NCBI RefSeq assembly: GCF_037893015.1 | Contig: NC_133666.1 | Location: forward strand, 3,656,239 to 3,720,238 | Source: Macrotis lagotis | Lineage: Eukaryota; Chordata; Mammalia; Peramelemorphia; Peramelidae | Direction of reading: 5' to 3' | DNA: 64,000 bases | Shown here: one piece after another, positions 35,850-47,570 of the stretch | Numbering within the stretch: the first letter of the stretch is position 1 | Layout: every line of letters starts with the position of its first letter | Made by a program: the position numbers and the translations under genes | Notes under the pieces: generated by a model | Told to the model about the DNA's origin: nothing | Databases searched by the model: none | What the model saw: the letters and a program-made list of their open reading frames with translations, nothing else

Positions 35850-36455
35850 AATAGTGCTGGGGTAAGGGACTACTTGACTCAAGTCTCTCCTCTGTTCATC
35901 CACCAAAGTGATCTTCCTAAAACACAGATTTTGCCATTTTTGCTCCTCCCCCCCCGCCCCAATAAATCCCAGTGGCTCCTGTACCTCCAGGATCACTCAA
36001 AAAATGCTCAATTTCACATTCAAAGTTCTTCAAAATCTAGCCCTCTCCTCCCTTTCCAGTGCTCTGATACCTTACTCTGAAACATGTTCTCTTTGATCTG
36101 AAAAACTTAGCTGTTTCCTAAACAAGACCCTCCAGCTCCCAGCTTCGGATATTTTCTCTGACTGTTCCCCATACCTGGAAAATTCTCCCTCTTCTATTTT
36201 ACTGACCTCCGTGGCTTCCTTAGTCTCAACTAAAATCCCACTTTCTACCAGAAACCATCCCAACCCCTCTTATACTTCCAGTGCCTTCCTTCTCTATTAT
36301 TTCCTATTTATCTTATTTATAGCTTGTTTGTTGTCTCCCCTATTAGATTATAAGCTTGAACCCAGGGATTGCCTTTTTGTCTCATTTTGTATCCTCAGTG
36401 CTTAAGCACAATGCCAGGCCATAGTTGGCAACTAATGAATGTTGATTGATATTGT
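35850..36455 (+). mobile_element. L2 LINE 3' part
   Basis: It contains 'aataaatcccagtggctcct', 'tctccctcttctattttact' and 'attagattataagcttgaac', and ends 'gaatgttgattgatattg'. It is colinear with the L2 3' end and has no intact frame. Confidence 0.75.
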
Positions 36456-36582
36456 TACATATTTAATCCTGAAACAGGATTTCCTTAATTACTACCGTTA
36501 TGGTTCAAGCTTTTGAAAATAGGGAGGCTTCATATCATATTTATAAATTTTGTCATGTGATGACTATTTTGGCCCATATTAT

Positions 36583-36882
36583 AGGACAGCTAGGGGTACT
36601 GCAGTGGAAAGAGCATTAATCCTGGAGTCAGAGGACCTGGGTTCATATTTAGCCTCAGTCACTTGACTGTGTGACCTTGGGCAAGTCACTTAACCCCTCT
36701 GGTCTCACATCCAGGACCATCTTCCCTCATCCTGATTCATATCTGACTACTGGACTCCAATGACTCTGGAGGAGAAAGTTAGGTTGCTGACATAGCACAG
36801 AACCCCTTCACTCAAATCCAATTCATCTTTGCCATGGCATCACCCCCCTGATATGATCTTCAAGAATGAAGCACAACATTTC
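36583..36882 (+). mobile_element. Composite SINE (tRNA head, second 3' module)
   Basis: A tRNA-type head (ggacagctaggggtactgca) is followed by a different 3' module with 'actctggaggagaaagttag', 'atccaattcatctttgccat' and the tail 'aagaatgaagcacaaca'. Its end is split by L1 insertions, and further copies of this tail sequence follow at 40309 and 40533. Confidence 0.75.
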
Positions 36883-37031
36883 TGTATAAACTCTTTGAAA
36901 AAATAGGTGAAGACTGAATCCTCCTAACTCTATGTCACCAATATGGTGCTGATGCCTAAACCAGGAAGAGGTAAAACAGAAAAAGAAAATTATAGACCTA
37001 TCTCCCTGATGAATATACATGCAAAAATCTT

Positions 37032-37589
37032 TTCTCCACTTTTTTTTTAAATTTTCTTCCAAAGATTTTATTTATTTTGAATTTTATAATTTTTCCTCTA
37101 ATCTTGCTTCCCTCTCCCCACCCCCCACAGAAGGCAATTTGCTAGTCTATACATTGTTTCCATGGTATACATTGATCCAAATTGAATGTGATTAGAGAGA
37201 AATCATATCCTTAAGGAAGAAAAATAAAGTATAAGAGATGGCAAGATCAGACAATAAGATAATGGGGGGTTTTTTCCCTAAATTGAAGGTAATAGTCTTT
37301 AATCTTTGTTCAAACTCCACAATTCTTTCTCTAGATACAAATGGTATTCCCCATTGCAGACAGCCCCAAATTGTCTCTAATTGTTGCACTGATGGAATGA
37401 GCGAGTCCATCAAGGTTGGTCATCACCCCCATGATGCTGTTAGGGTGTACAATGCTTTTCTGGATCTGCTCATCTCTCTCAGCATCAGTTCATGCAAATC
37501 CCTCCAGGCTTCTCTGAATTCCCATCCCTCCTAGTTTCTAATAGAACAATAGTGTTCCACTTCGTACATATTTAGTGATGGTCTCCTAG
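37032..37589 (-). mobile_element. Inverted L1 3' end inserted in L1
   Basis: Its poly-T end is at about 37040-37049. The body is the reverse complement of the L1 3' UTR and last coding part seen at 39830-40300; for example 'gaattcccatccctcctagt' here matches 'actaggagggatgggaattc' there. It is flanked by a 13-bp duplication, atgcaaaaatctt (37019-37031) and atgcaaacttctt (37590-37602). The host L1 continues directly afterwards with 'aaataaaatttgagcaaa'. It is a 5'-truncated secondary insertion. Confidence 0.9.
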
Positions 37590-38143
37590 ATGCAAACTTC
37601 TTAAATAAAATTTGAGCAAAATGATTGCCACAAGTTATCACTAGGTTAATAAATTATGACCAAGTAGGATTTATCCCAGGAATGCAGGGTTGGTTCAATA
37701 TTAGGAAAACTGTTAGTACAATTAATTATATCAATAACAAACCTGTCAGAAATTATATGATCATCTCAATAGATGCTGAAAAAGCCTTTGACAAAATACA
37801 GCATCCATTCCTACTAAAAACACTAGAGAGTGTAGGAATAAATGGTCTGTTCCTTAGAATTATAAGTAGTAGTAATTATAAGTATATGAAACCATCAACA
37901 AGCATTATATGCAATGGAGATAGACTAGAGGCATTCCCAATCAGATCAGGGGTGAAACAAGGATGCCCATTATCACCACTACTATTCAATATTGTATTAG
38001 AAATATTAGCTTCAACAACAAGAGAAGAAAAAGAATTGAAGGAATTAGAATTGGGAAGGAAGAGACAAAACTCTCACTCTTTGCAGATGACATGATGGTA
38101 TACCTAGAGAATCCTAAAAAATCATCAAAAAAAAAACTATTAG

Positions 38144-38290
38144 CGGGGTAGCTAGGTGGTGCAGTGGAAAGAGTACCAGCCCTGGAGTCTGGAGGACCTG
38201 AATTCAAATCCGGCCTCAGACACATAATAATTACCTAGCTGTGTGGCCTTGGGCAAGTCACTTAGCCATATTTGCCTCATAAAAACCTAC
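38144..38290 (+). mobile_element. tRNA-derived SINE inside L1 ORF2
   Basis: The head is cggggtagctaggtggtgca and the tail is 'tttgcctcataaaaacctac'. It is inserted just after the FADD box. Imperfect duplications aaaaaactattag (38131-38143) and aaaaaaacattag (38291-38303) flank it, and the L1 sequence resumes with 'aaacaattagcaaa'. Confidence 0.92.
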
Positions 38291-40325
38291 AAAAAAACAT
38301 TAGAAACAATTAGCAAATTTAGAAAAGTTGCAGAATTTAAGATAAACCCTCATAAATCCTCAGCATTTCCATATATGACTAGCAAGATGCAGCAGAAAGT
38401 TAGAAAGAGAAATCCCATTCAAAGTAACCTCAGACAATATAAAATACCTGGGAGGCTATTTGCCAAGGCAGACCCAGAAACTTTTTGAAAACACTTATAA
38501 AACACTTCTCACACAAATAAAATCAGACTTAAAGGACTGGGCAAACATCAACTGCTCATGGATAGGTAGAGCTAATATAATAAAAATGACAATTCTACCA
38601 AAACTAAACTACCTGTTTAGTGCCCTACCAATCAAAATTCCAAGAAACTACCTTAATGAGTTAGAAAAGTTGTAAGCAAATTCATATTGAAAAATAAAAA
38701 GTCAAGAATTTCCAGGAGCTTAATGAAAAAAGTGCAAAAGAAGGTGGCTTAGCCCTACCAGATCTAAAATTATATTATAAAGCATCAGTCCTCAAAACTG
38801 TCTGGTATTGGTTAACAAACAGAGTGGTGGATCAGGGGAATAGACTAGGTGCAATGGCAGGAATTGATTATAGTAATCTGCTGTTTGATAAACCCAAGAG
38901 TCCAGCTTTTGGGATAAAAACTCTCTTCAATAAAAACTGTTGGGAAAATTGGAAGTTAGTATGGCAGAAACTTGGATTAAAACAACACCTCACACCCTTT
39001 ACCAAGATAAGATCAAAATGGACACAGGATTTAGACATAAAAAACCATATTATAAGCAGACTAGGAGATCAAGGAATAGTTTACCTGTCAGATCTATGGA
39101 AAGGGGAGCAGTTTATGACCAAGGAAGAGATGGAGAACATCACTAAAAACAAACCAGATGATTTCGATTACATTAAATTAAAAAGCTTTTGCACAGCCAA
39201 AACCACCTGTAACAAGATCAAAAGAAATGTAGTAAATTGGGAAACAATTTTTACAACTAGTATTTCTGACAAAGGACTCATTTCTAAACTATACAGAGAA
39301 CTGAGGCAAATTTTTATAAAGACAAGCCATTACCCAATTGACAAATGGTTAAGGGATATGCAAAGGCAATTCACAGATGAGGAAATCAAAGTGATCCATA
39401 GTCATACAAAAAAATGCCCTAAATCATTGCTTATTAGAGAAATGCAAATTAAAGCTTCTCTGAGGTATCACCACATACCTCTCAGACTGGCCAATATGAC
39501 CAAAAAGGGCAATGATCAATGTTGGAAGGGATGTGGGAAACCTGGGACACTGATACATTGTTGGTGGAGCTGTGAACTCATCCAACCTTTCTGGAGAGCA
39601 GTTTGGAATTGTGCCCAAAGGGCAACAAAAATGTACATCCCCTTTGATCCAGCAATATCACTACTGGATCTACACCCTGAAGAGATGATGAAAAAGGGTA
39701 AAAACATCACTTGTACAAAAATATTCATAGCAGCCCTGCAAAGAACTGAAAATTGAGTGAATGTCCTTCAATTGGGGAATGGCTCAGCAAACTGTGGTAT
39801 ATGTATGTCATAGAACACTATTATTCTATTAGAAACTAGGAGGGATGGGAATTCAAGGAAGCCTGGAAGGATTTGCATGAACTGATGCTGAGTGAGATGA
39901 GCAGAACCAGAAAAAAATTGTACACTCTTACAGCAACATGGGGGTGATGATCAACCCTGATGGACTTGCTTGTTCCATCAGTGCAACAATCAAGGGCAAT
40001 TTTGGGCTGTCTGCATTGTAGAATACCATCTGTATCCAGAGACACAACTGTGGAGTTTGAACAAAGACCAAGGACTATTACCTTTAACTTAGGGAAAAAA
40101 ACATTATCTTATTACACAGTTTGGCTATCTCTTATACTTGATTTTTCTTCCTTAAGGATATGATTTCTCTCTCATCATATTCAGCTTAGATCAATTTATA
40201 CCATGGAAACAATGTAAAGACTAACTGCCTTCTCTGGGGGGTGGGGAGAGGGAAGTGAGATTAGAAGAAAAATTGTAAAATTCTTATAAATAAATTAATT
40301 TTTAAGAAAAGAATGAAAGACAACA

Positions 40326-40532
40326 GCACATTCAATTTCATTCTATGCTTATCATGGATGCAAATGTAAAGCCTATATCTGATGGCCTTCTGTTGCGGGG
40401 AGAGGGGAGGAAAGGGATGGAGGCAGAAAAATTGTAAAATTCAAAACCTCACCAAAAAAAAAAAAAAAAGATTGGTAGAAACTACCATTGTATGTAATTG
40501 GAAAACAAATAAAATATTTATATAATTAAAAA
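40326..40532 (+). mobile_element. Second L1 3' fragment, different subfamily
   Basis: This short 5'-truncated copy ends 'ggaaaacaaataaaatattt', 'atataattaaaa'. Another copy of the same 3' end lies at about 58045-58227. It sits between two copies of the SINE-tail sequence: aagaatgaaagacaaca (40309-40325) and aagaacgaaggacaaac (40533-40549). It is therefore a separate insertion at the same site as the larger L1. Confidence 0.8.
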
Positions 40533-40659
40533 AAGAACGAAGGACAAACCTCATTTTCACACAAAAAGGTCTACTCATACTGAGTGGGCCTAGGTATAAA
40601 ACTCAAGACACTATGAAATCTGACTATCAAAAGGAGCTATAAAACAATTAGAGTCCTGA

Positions 40660-42411
40660 CCTGGGCCTGGGAACTCTCCGTGGGGGTGATGGAGACCAGC
40701 TGGGAAAACATTCTGCAAAATGAGCAGCAGCTCGAGGAGCTGGCTCAGCAGGCTGTGGACAAGGCCTTGATGGAGTGAGTTCTGATGAGGACCAAGCAGG
40801 ATCCCAACTCTTCTGATATTGTAAGTTATGCCCCCTTCACATTGTTCCCCCTCCACAGTACCCAGAGAGCTTCTGGAGCAAGCCTATGCAGTACAAATGG
40901 ACTTCAACCTCCTCGTGGACACAGTGAGCCAGAACTCAGCCTTCTTGGAACAGCCGCTCTCTAGCACTATTAAAATAGATGACTTCATCGCTCTACTCTT
41001 TAGCATCTATAAACAAGTCCTGAAAGAGGGCATTGCCCAGATGGTGTTTCTAGGACTGAATTGCTCTGATTACATGTTTAACTGCAGTGCAGCTGCCCCC
41101 CCCCTCCTGAAACAAATCGAGATCAACACTATTTCTGACAGCTTTGGGGGCCTCTCCTCCAAGACCCCAGCTGTGCATCAGCACATCCTTAATGTCCTGG
41201 GAAAAACTAAGGAAGCTTCCAGTATCCTCTCCAATAATCCAAGTAAGGGGCTGGCCCTGGGCATTGCCAAAGCATGGGAACTCTACGACTCACCCAAGGC
41301 TCTGGTTCTTGTCATTGCTCAAGAAGAGGAAAGAAATGTGTTTGACCAGCACTATATAGAACATTACCTATTAGCCAAGAATATCCATGTGATTCAATGA
41401 AAGTTTGAAGATGTTGCTAAAATGGGATCTTTGACCCAAGACAGGAAGTTATTTGTGGATGGCCAGGAGATTGCTGTGGTATACTTTTGTGACGGCTACA
41501 TGCCCAGTCAGTACAGTCCCCAGAACTGGGAAACTCGCTTGCTCCTGGAAAGGTCATGTGCTATGAAGTGCCCCGATGTAGCCACTCAGTTGGTTGGGAC
41601 CAAGAAGGTCCAGCAGGAGCTGAGCCACCCCGGGGTGCTGGAGACCTTGATGCCTGAGCATCCAGAGGCTGTGGCCCACCTTCAGGCCACATTCGCAGGC
41701 CTCTACTCCTTGGATGTGGGTGAAGAAGTTGACCGTGCTGTCATGAAGGCCATTGCTACCCCAGACCAATTTGTCCTGAAGCCCCAAAGGGAGGGTGGAG
41801 GAAACAACCTGTATGGGGAAGAGATGGCCCAAACCCTGGAGCAGCTGAGGGGCAGCGAGAAGAGGGCTTCATATATTCTCATGGAGAAGATGGAGCCCGA
41901 GCCATTTGGCAACTGTCTCTTGCAAGCTGGAATCCCTGCTCGTGTGACACAGTGTATTTCAGAGCTGGGCATCTTTGGTGTTTATGTCAGGCAAGGGAAG
42001 ACATTGCTGATGAACAAGCATGTAGGTCACCTCCGTACCAAATCCACAAAATATGCAGATGGCGGAGTGGCTGCTGGAGTGGCTGTCCTAGACAATCCCT
42101 ATCCAGTGTGAGGGTCTGGTAGAGAACTTGGTCCTAGGGGCATTGCCCCATGTGATGCATGGTGGGGCAGGCCTTGGATTCTACCCTCTTAAGACTCCTT
42201 CACTTTCTCCCCTTTCTCACAGCTTAGTTTGTCTTCAGATGACTTAAAAAAAAGCAGCAGGAAACTGCTTTTACCCTGAGCCTTAGGGCCTTGAAATCCA
42301 GCTGAATCTGAGGCCTACCCTACTTAGCCCCCACCCTCCCATAGAAGCCAGACCTCAGCCTGGAGTGGATTAGCTCCCCACCTCTCAAATAAAGATGCAT
42401 TGATTAAAAAA
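40660..42411 (+). pseudogene. GSS: Processed pseudogene of glutathione synthetase
   Basis: GSS is the cytosolic ATP-grasp enzyme that adds glycine to gamma-glutamylcysteine to make glutathione. This intronless copy matches the whole human protein as I remember it. It begins at ATG 40689 (METSWENILQNEQQLEELAQ) and ends [11 protein letters not shown] with tga at 42109-42111. The ATP-binding glycine-rich loop is retained as [15 protein letters not shown]. It is dead: tga at codon 30 (40776-40778, Gly in human), a 1-base insertion in a C-run near 40850, and tga at 41398-41400 (Arg in human). A 3' UTR, AATAAA at 42388-42393 and a short A tail follow. The 14-bp duplication aattagagtcctga (40646-40659) / aattagggtcctga (42412-42425) shows L1-type retroposition. 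High residual identity suggests a moderate age. Confidence 0.96.
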
Positions 42412-42425
42412 AATTAGGGTCCTGA

Positions 42426-43474
42426 ACAATAATTTTTAGTCAGGTCAATTAAGAGCATACTCTGTTAACTGCCCAACTGATTATATCAAGATGCAGTCCC
42501 AGCAAGGGAAAGTAAATGGGAATTGGATTTTAAACTTCCCACTAGGGAAGAAGAGTGGCTCAGTCTGAATGAGCAGAGGAGTAGCCCAGCAAAGAAACTG
42601 AGAAGTAGACAGACCAAAATTAGAAGTCTCCCATATGGGTGAAGCTAAGTCCTGACTGTATTTATGAGTGAGGTAGAACTCCCATTTCTTACATCAGAAA
42701 TATAATCTTTGCCTATGGGGGAGGCAAGTGATGGCTCCATCCCCAATGTCAGAGCATCGTCTGTGGGCCAAAGCAAAGTTGAATATCTCATAGCAGAGAT
42801 ACTGTAGTGGTCTGATGGCAGAAGTGCTCTGTAAACACACCATCTTTCTAGGGAACAAAAATGGGAACTTTGGAGTACTCAGGTGTCAGAATTATTACAA
42901 GATGGCAGGCATATATTTAAAACAGAGAAAAAGATTAATTGAAGAACTAGATTTTGGATATTTACAGAGCCCAAAGGCAACCAAGCATGAAGTCACATGG
43001 CAAATCTGGTAGCAAAGATTAGCAAGACAATATCATGGTGATGAGACACCATGGCAAGCATGGCTTCCATTCAGTAAATCTACACTTCATTAAGCAGAAA
43101 TGCCCTCTGAATTTGTAATTCATATAAACACCACAATACAGAAACTGAAAGAGTTACAGAAGCAGAGACCACAATAAGTCTAGAGCAAATGTGCAATGGC
43201 ACTATCACAGCTGTTCCCGATGGTTTGTGTTCCTCGAATTTATTTTTAACAACAAAAGGTATCATGAACCCTGTAATAATTTCATATACTGTAACTCATA
43301 ATTTTGTTTTTTCTAAGATGTATTCATTAAGTGCTTACATAAACTACCACCATAAATTTTATTGCTATACATGCACCCTGGTTTTATGTATCTTGTACAT
43401 GTGTGTCCCCCCAATTTGAGCCTCTTTCTTAGGGAAACTCATTTTAGGCTTATTTAATTTGAAGATGAATAAAT
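42426..43474. other. No recognised feature
   Basis: AT-rich unique-looking sequence after the GSS retrocopy. Open frames here are short and unlike known families. Confidence 0.6.
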
Positions 43475-43605
43475 AATTTCATGGAAGCAATGACCATGAA
43501 TTGGGATAGATTCCAAAAGATAGTGAAGAATAGAAGGACCTGGTGCTATGGACCAAGGGGTCACAAACACTTAAACATGACTGATTGAACAATGACAGAA
43601 AAAAA
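43475..43605 (+). mobile_element. RTE/BovB-like 3' end
   Basis: It reads 'aatagaaggacctggtgcta', 'tggaccaaggggtcacaaac' and 'taaacatgactgattgaaca'. These closely resemble the BovB/RTE LINE 3' end (a 'ggggtcacaaagagt', 'gacatgactgaacgac' type of tail). It could be a SINE using that tail. Confidence 0.6.
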
Positions 43606-44520
43606 TTGAGTTATTTAAATTTTCTAATTCTTCTTTTATTAATCTGAGAAATTTCTATTTTTGTAACTGTCCATTTCATGTAGATTGCAGTTTTCTTAGC
43701 ATATAATTGTGCAAAGTAACTCCTAATAATTGCTTTCTTTAACTGGTGGTGCATTTGTCTTTGTAATTTCTAATACTGGTAATTTGGTTTTCTTCTTTAA
43801 TTTTTAAAAATCAAAATTGCTAAGTAGTCTGGTTTTTTTCATAAAACGACCTTCTAGTTTCATTCCTTTTTTGGTTTGTTTTTTTTTGGGGGGGGCAAGG
43901 CAATGAGATTAAGTGACTTGCTCAAGGTCACATAGCTAAGTAAATATTAAGTATCTGAGACAGATTTGAACTCATGTCCTTCTGACTTCTGAGCTAGTGC
44001 TCTATCCACTGCACCACTTAGTTGCCCACATTCTAGTTTTATCTCTTAGTTCAGTGGTTATTTGTTTTTTACTTTCAATTTTATTAAACTCTCCTTTGAT
44101 TTTTAGGATTTCTATATTGGTATTTAATTGGGGATTTTTTTGTTCTTTTTCTAAGGTTTTCTTTTTTAGTTATATGCCCAATTGTAATGATTCAAAAATA
44201 AAAGCTCTGTTCTCTCTGTTTTTCATTGATGTAAGCATTTAAAGATATAAATTTCCCCTAATACTGCTTTGACTACATCCCATACATTTGGGTATGTTGC
44301 CTCATTGTTGTCGTCTTTAATGAAATTGATTGTTTCTATGATTTCTTCTTTGACCCACTCATTCTTTAGGATTAAACTATTTAATTTTAAATCTATGCTT
44401 CCCTTTATTGCATGTAGTTTTTATTGCATTATGGTCTGAGAAGGCTCCATTTAATATTGTTTTCCCTGCATTTGTTTGTGGGGTACTTGTGAGGCCATAC
44501 TACATGGTCAGTTTTTATGA
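43606..44520 (-). mobile_element. L1 ORF2 fragment, antisense
   Basis: The T-rich + strand has phrases typical of reversed L1 ORF2 (endonuclease to RT spacer), such as 'gactacatcccatacatttg', 'tttgacccactcattcttta' and 'gcattatggtctgagaaggc'. A reverse SINE splits it at 43865-44030. It has no intact frame. Confidence 0.75.
43865..44030 (-). mobile_element. tRNA-derived SINE inside L1
   Basis: It reads 'ggcaaggcaatgagattaag' to 'ccacttagttgccca'. It is flanked by the 12-bp duplication ttctagtttcat (43853-43864) / ttctagttttat (44031-44042). Confidence 0.9.
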
Positions 44521-44529
44521 GGAAAACAG

Positions 44530-44750
44530 GAACTGTTCTAAATGCTTTAAAAATGTTATCCCATTTTCTCCTGACAACCACCTTGGGAGATAGGCACCAT
44601 TAGCCTCATTTTACAGAGGAGGAAACTGAGGCAGGCAGGTGAGGTGACTTGCTCACCCTACAAAGCCAGTATCTGAATCTGGATTTGAACTCAGGTCTTC
44701 CTGACTGCAGACCCAGTGTTCTATGCAGTGTGTTGCCACCAGTTGCCTAT
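44530..44750 (-). mobile_element. MIR-type SINE
   Basis: It contains 'ttacagaggaggaaactgag' and 'ggatttgaactcaggtcttc', a reverse MIR of nearly full length. Confidence 0.75.
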
Positions 44751-44859
44751 AGCAGGTAACTAGCAGCATATAGTCACCCCCATCTGTATCAAGCTTCTTA
44801 TATATCAGAGATCAGAGTTGACAGATAACAGCCCTAATCATTTAAATATTGGAAAGTCT

Positions 44860-45028
44860 GGGGCAGCTAGGTGGCCTGGTGGATAAAGCACTGGCCCTGG
44901 AGTCAGGAGTACCTGGGTTCAAATCCGGTCTCAGACACTTAATAATGACCTAGCTGTGTGGCTTTGGGCAAGCCACTTAACCCCGTTTGCCTTACAAAAA
45001 AAAAAAAAAGCCTCAAAAATAAATAAAT
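44860..45028 (+). mobile_element. tRNA-derived SINE with target duplication
   Basis: The head is ggggcagctaggtggcctgg and the tail is poly-A and AAAT repeats. It is flanked by a 16-bp duplication, aaatattggaaagtct (44844-44859) and aaatatcggaaggtct (45029-45044). Confidence 0.93.
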
Positions 45029-45044
45029 AAATATCGGAAGGTCT

Positions 45045-46010
45045 TTGATAAGACCCTAAAGACCTTAGGATTGGGATGTAATAGGAGAAAGATCTTAATC
45101 TTTCTCCCCATGCAACTTGGGCTGGCTTTTCCCTAAACGATAATGAAATCATTTGCAAAGATTGATAGGCTCAGACAGCTCAAGGTTCAGACAACATATA
45201 TCACTTCCTTATCATCTGAGTTCAAAACGATCATTAGGAGTTACAGGTGCATCATTAGACCTTTGGCAGATCAAGGTGGGTAATTCAGGTCAACAAATTA
45301 GGTCCAGTTGAATTACCTTAAAGGATGATTGAAGGTTCAGGAAAATGTCTTTGTTAATTTGCTTTCTACTATGGCTAAGTAAAGTTCATTTTTTAAACTG
45401 TTGATTGATCTGTGAGTGTCTTATTCTGTTCCAGTATCAAACCAGAGGACTGAATCTGAATCAGGCCCAGTCTCTGGACATAGTAGCCAAATGTTCAAGA
45501 AACCCAAGGACTCAAGTTACTGGACAAGAATTGCTGAGAAAACTGGAGACCAATTTCGAGGAATTATATTTCAATATAGCAGAAATAAATTCTGTAATGT
45601 TAACTCTGTTCATCCTAGCTCTAGTAAAATCTGTGATCTCAAAATAAAAGGGCACATTATATTTAAAAAACATGAAAAGGGAAAATGGAAACATTCATAG
45701 GCATAATTTAGTAAGAATTCTTTTTATTTGTTTGTTTGTTTCCCTCAGCTCCATTCAAAAACAAGTTGCAACATTTACTTCCAAATCCTTGCATTCCCAA
45801 TTCTCACGCTTCTTTCCATTCCACTCCCTCCCACTAAGAAAGCAAATTACATGGTATAGTTTAAAAAGCCGTAGTCGTGAAAAACATTACTACAGTAGTC
45901 ATCTTGTAAAAGCGAACATAACCCCCTCCCACAAAAGTAGAATAATGTTAGGAAAAATGAAGTTAAATAAAAGCACACTGCAGTCTTTATTCAGAAGCCA
46001 TCAGGTCTGT
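45045..46010. other. No recognised feature
   Basis: Sequence between the SINE and the minisatellite. A stretch near 45420-45700 stays open in two frames, but I recognise no protein in it. Confidence 0.6.
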
Positions 46011-46784
46011 CTATATGGATATAGGAGAAGACATACACACACTATATGGATATAGGCGAACACAGACACTATATGGATGTGGGCAAGCACACATGCACTA
46101 TATGGGTATAGGAAAATTCACACATGCACAATGTAGATCTAGGCAAAATGACGCACACTGTGTGGATATAGACAAACATACACTTTATGAATGTGGGCAA
46201 ACACATATGTACTATTTGGATATAGGCAAATTCACAAATGAACTATGTAGTTATAGGCGAAAAGCACACTCTATGGATACAGGCATATAGATATAGGCAA
46301 ACACACAATACATGGATACATGTGAATGCACACACATAAAAGAGATAAAGGCAAACACCCACTAAATGGCTATAGGCAAACACACATGCAATATATGGAT
46401 GTAGGCAAACACACACATGCACAATATGAATATAAGAAAGCTCATATGCTATATGGATACAGGCAAACACACTTTACAGATATAGGCAACAACATGCTTT
46501 ATATGATATAGGCAAATGTGCACTCACACTATATGGATCTAGGCAAATTCACACATACAACATAGATACAGGAGAAAAAAAGCACAGTGTGGATATAGAC
46601 AATCAAACACTAAATGAATGTAGGCAAACACACTTGTATTATATGGATATAGGCAAATTCACAAATGAACAATGGAGATATATGTGAAAAACACACATTG
46701 TATGGATATAGGCAAACACGTATTAAGTAGATATAGGAAAATGCACTCAAGCACCATATGGATATAGGCAAATTCTCAAAAACA

Positions 46785-46787
<3 letters not shown>

Positions 46788-46816
<29 letters not shown>
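46788..46816. repeat. (TG)n inside the minisatellite
   Basis: About 14 tg units arise where the 'cactatgtg' part of a unit has expanded. Confidence 0.95.
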
Positions 46817-46987
46817 CTGAAAACCATATACAATATGGATAGAAGCAAACACGGTATATGATATAGGTGAACACATGCTATGTGAATATAGGGAAAAACA
46901 CATGCTCTTTATGGTTATAAGGAAATGGATACAAGCACTATATGGATATAGGGAAACATACACTATGTGATATAGGCAAACACACAC

Positions 46988-47014
46988 TATATATATATAT
47001 ATATATATATATAT
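46988..47014. repeat. (TA)n inside the minisatellite
   Basis: The 'tatata' part of one unit has expanded to about 13 ta units. Confidence 0.95.
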
Positions 47015-47526
47015 GAACACACACTATCTGGATATAGGGAAACACATGCACTATTTGGATATAGGCAAATGGATACAAGCACTACATGGATATCGGGAAA
47101 CACACACTATATGGATATAGGCAAACACGTGAACTATAGGGATATAGGCAAAAGCTACCAAGCACTATATGGATACAGGCCAATTCACACATGAACTATA
47201 TAGATATCGGCGAACAAACACACACTACATGGATATAGGCAAACACATGCACTGTTTGGATATAGGCAAATGCACAAAAGCGCTACATGGATATAGGAAA
47301 ATGCACACACATTATAGATATACACTAAAACACACTATATGAACATAGGCAAACACAAACTCTGTATGGATATAAGCAAGCACACATGCACTATATGGGT
47401 ATAGGCAAATTCACACACATGCTATATAGATACAGGCAAAAAAATACACTGTATGGATATAGGTAAACACATAAACTATAGGGATATAGGAGATGACACA
47501 CATGCACTATATGGATATAAGCAAAT

Positions 47527-47527
<1 letters not shown>

Positions 47528-47568
<41 letters not shown>
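47528..47568. repeat. (CA)n inside the minisatellite
   Basis: About 20 ca units have expanded from the spacer of one unit. Confidence 0.95.

Positions 47569-47570
<2 letters not shown>

Larger units (their letters stand above)
36879..40308 (+). mobile_element. L1 LINE, 5'-truncated, with nested insertions
   Basis: ORF2 parts run in order on the + strand. The finger/palm start reads [20 protein letters not shown] (about 36940-37000). The RT core has [12 protein letters not shown] and [15 protein letters not shown], then the catalytic FADD at 38080-38091. The C-terminal part is a 310-codon open frame (38824-39756) with the L1 zinc-knuckle-like CWKGCGKPGTLIHCWWSC. A 3' UTR follows to 40308. Frame changes separate these parts, so the copy is dead. 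An inverted L1 3' end (37032-37589) and a SINE (38144-38290) interrupt it. A 17-bp target copy flanks the whole (36862-36878 and 40309-40325, two mismatches). Confidence 0.93.

Noticed and set aside
38824-39756. The 310-codon open frame as a host gene
   Set aside because: It is the C-terminal part of L1 ORF2, with its typical CWKGCGK...HCWW signature.
40828-42111. GSS reading frames as a working gene
   Set aside because: There are no introns, two premature stops and a frameshift, plus an A tail and target duplications. It is a processed pseudogene.
45405-45700. Two overlapping open frames after an AG that looks like a splice acceptor
   Set aside because: No protein family is recognised and there is no partner exon.
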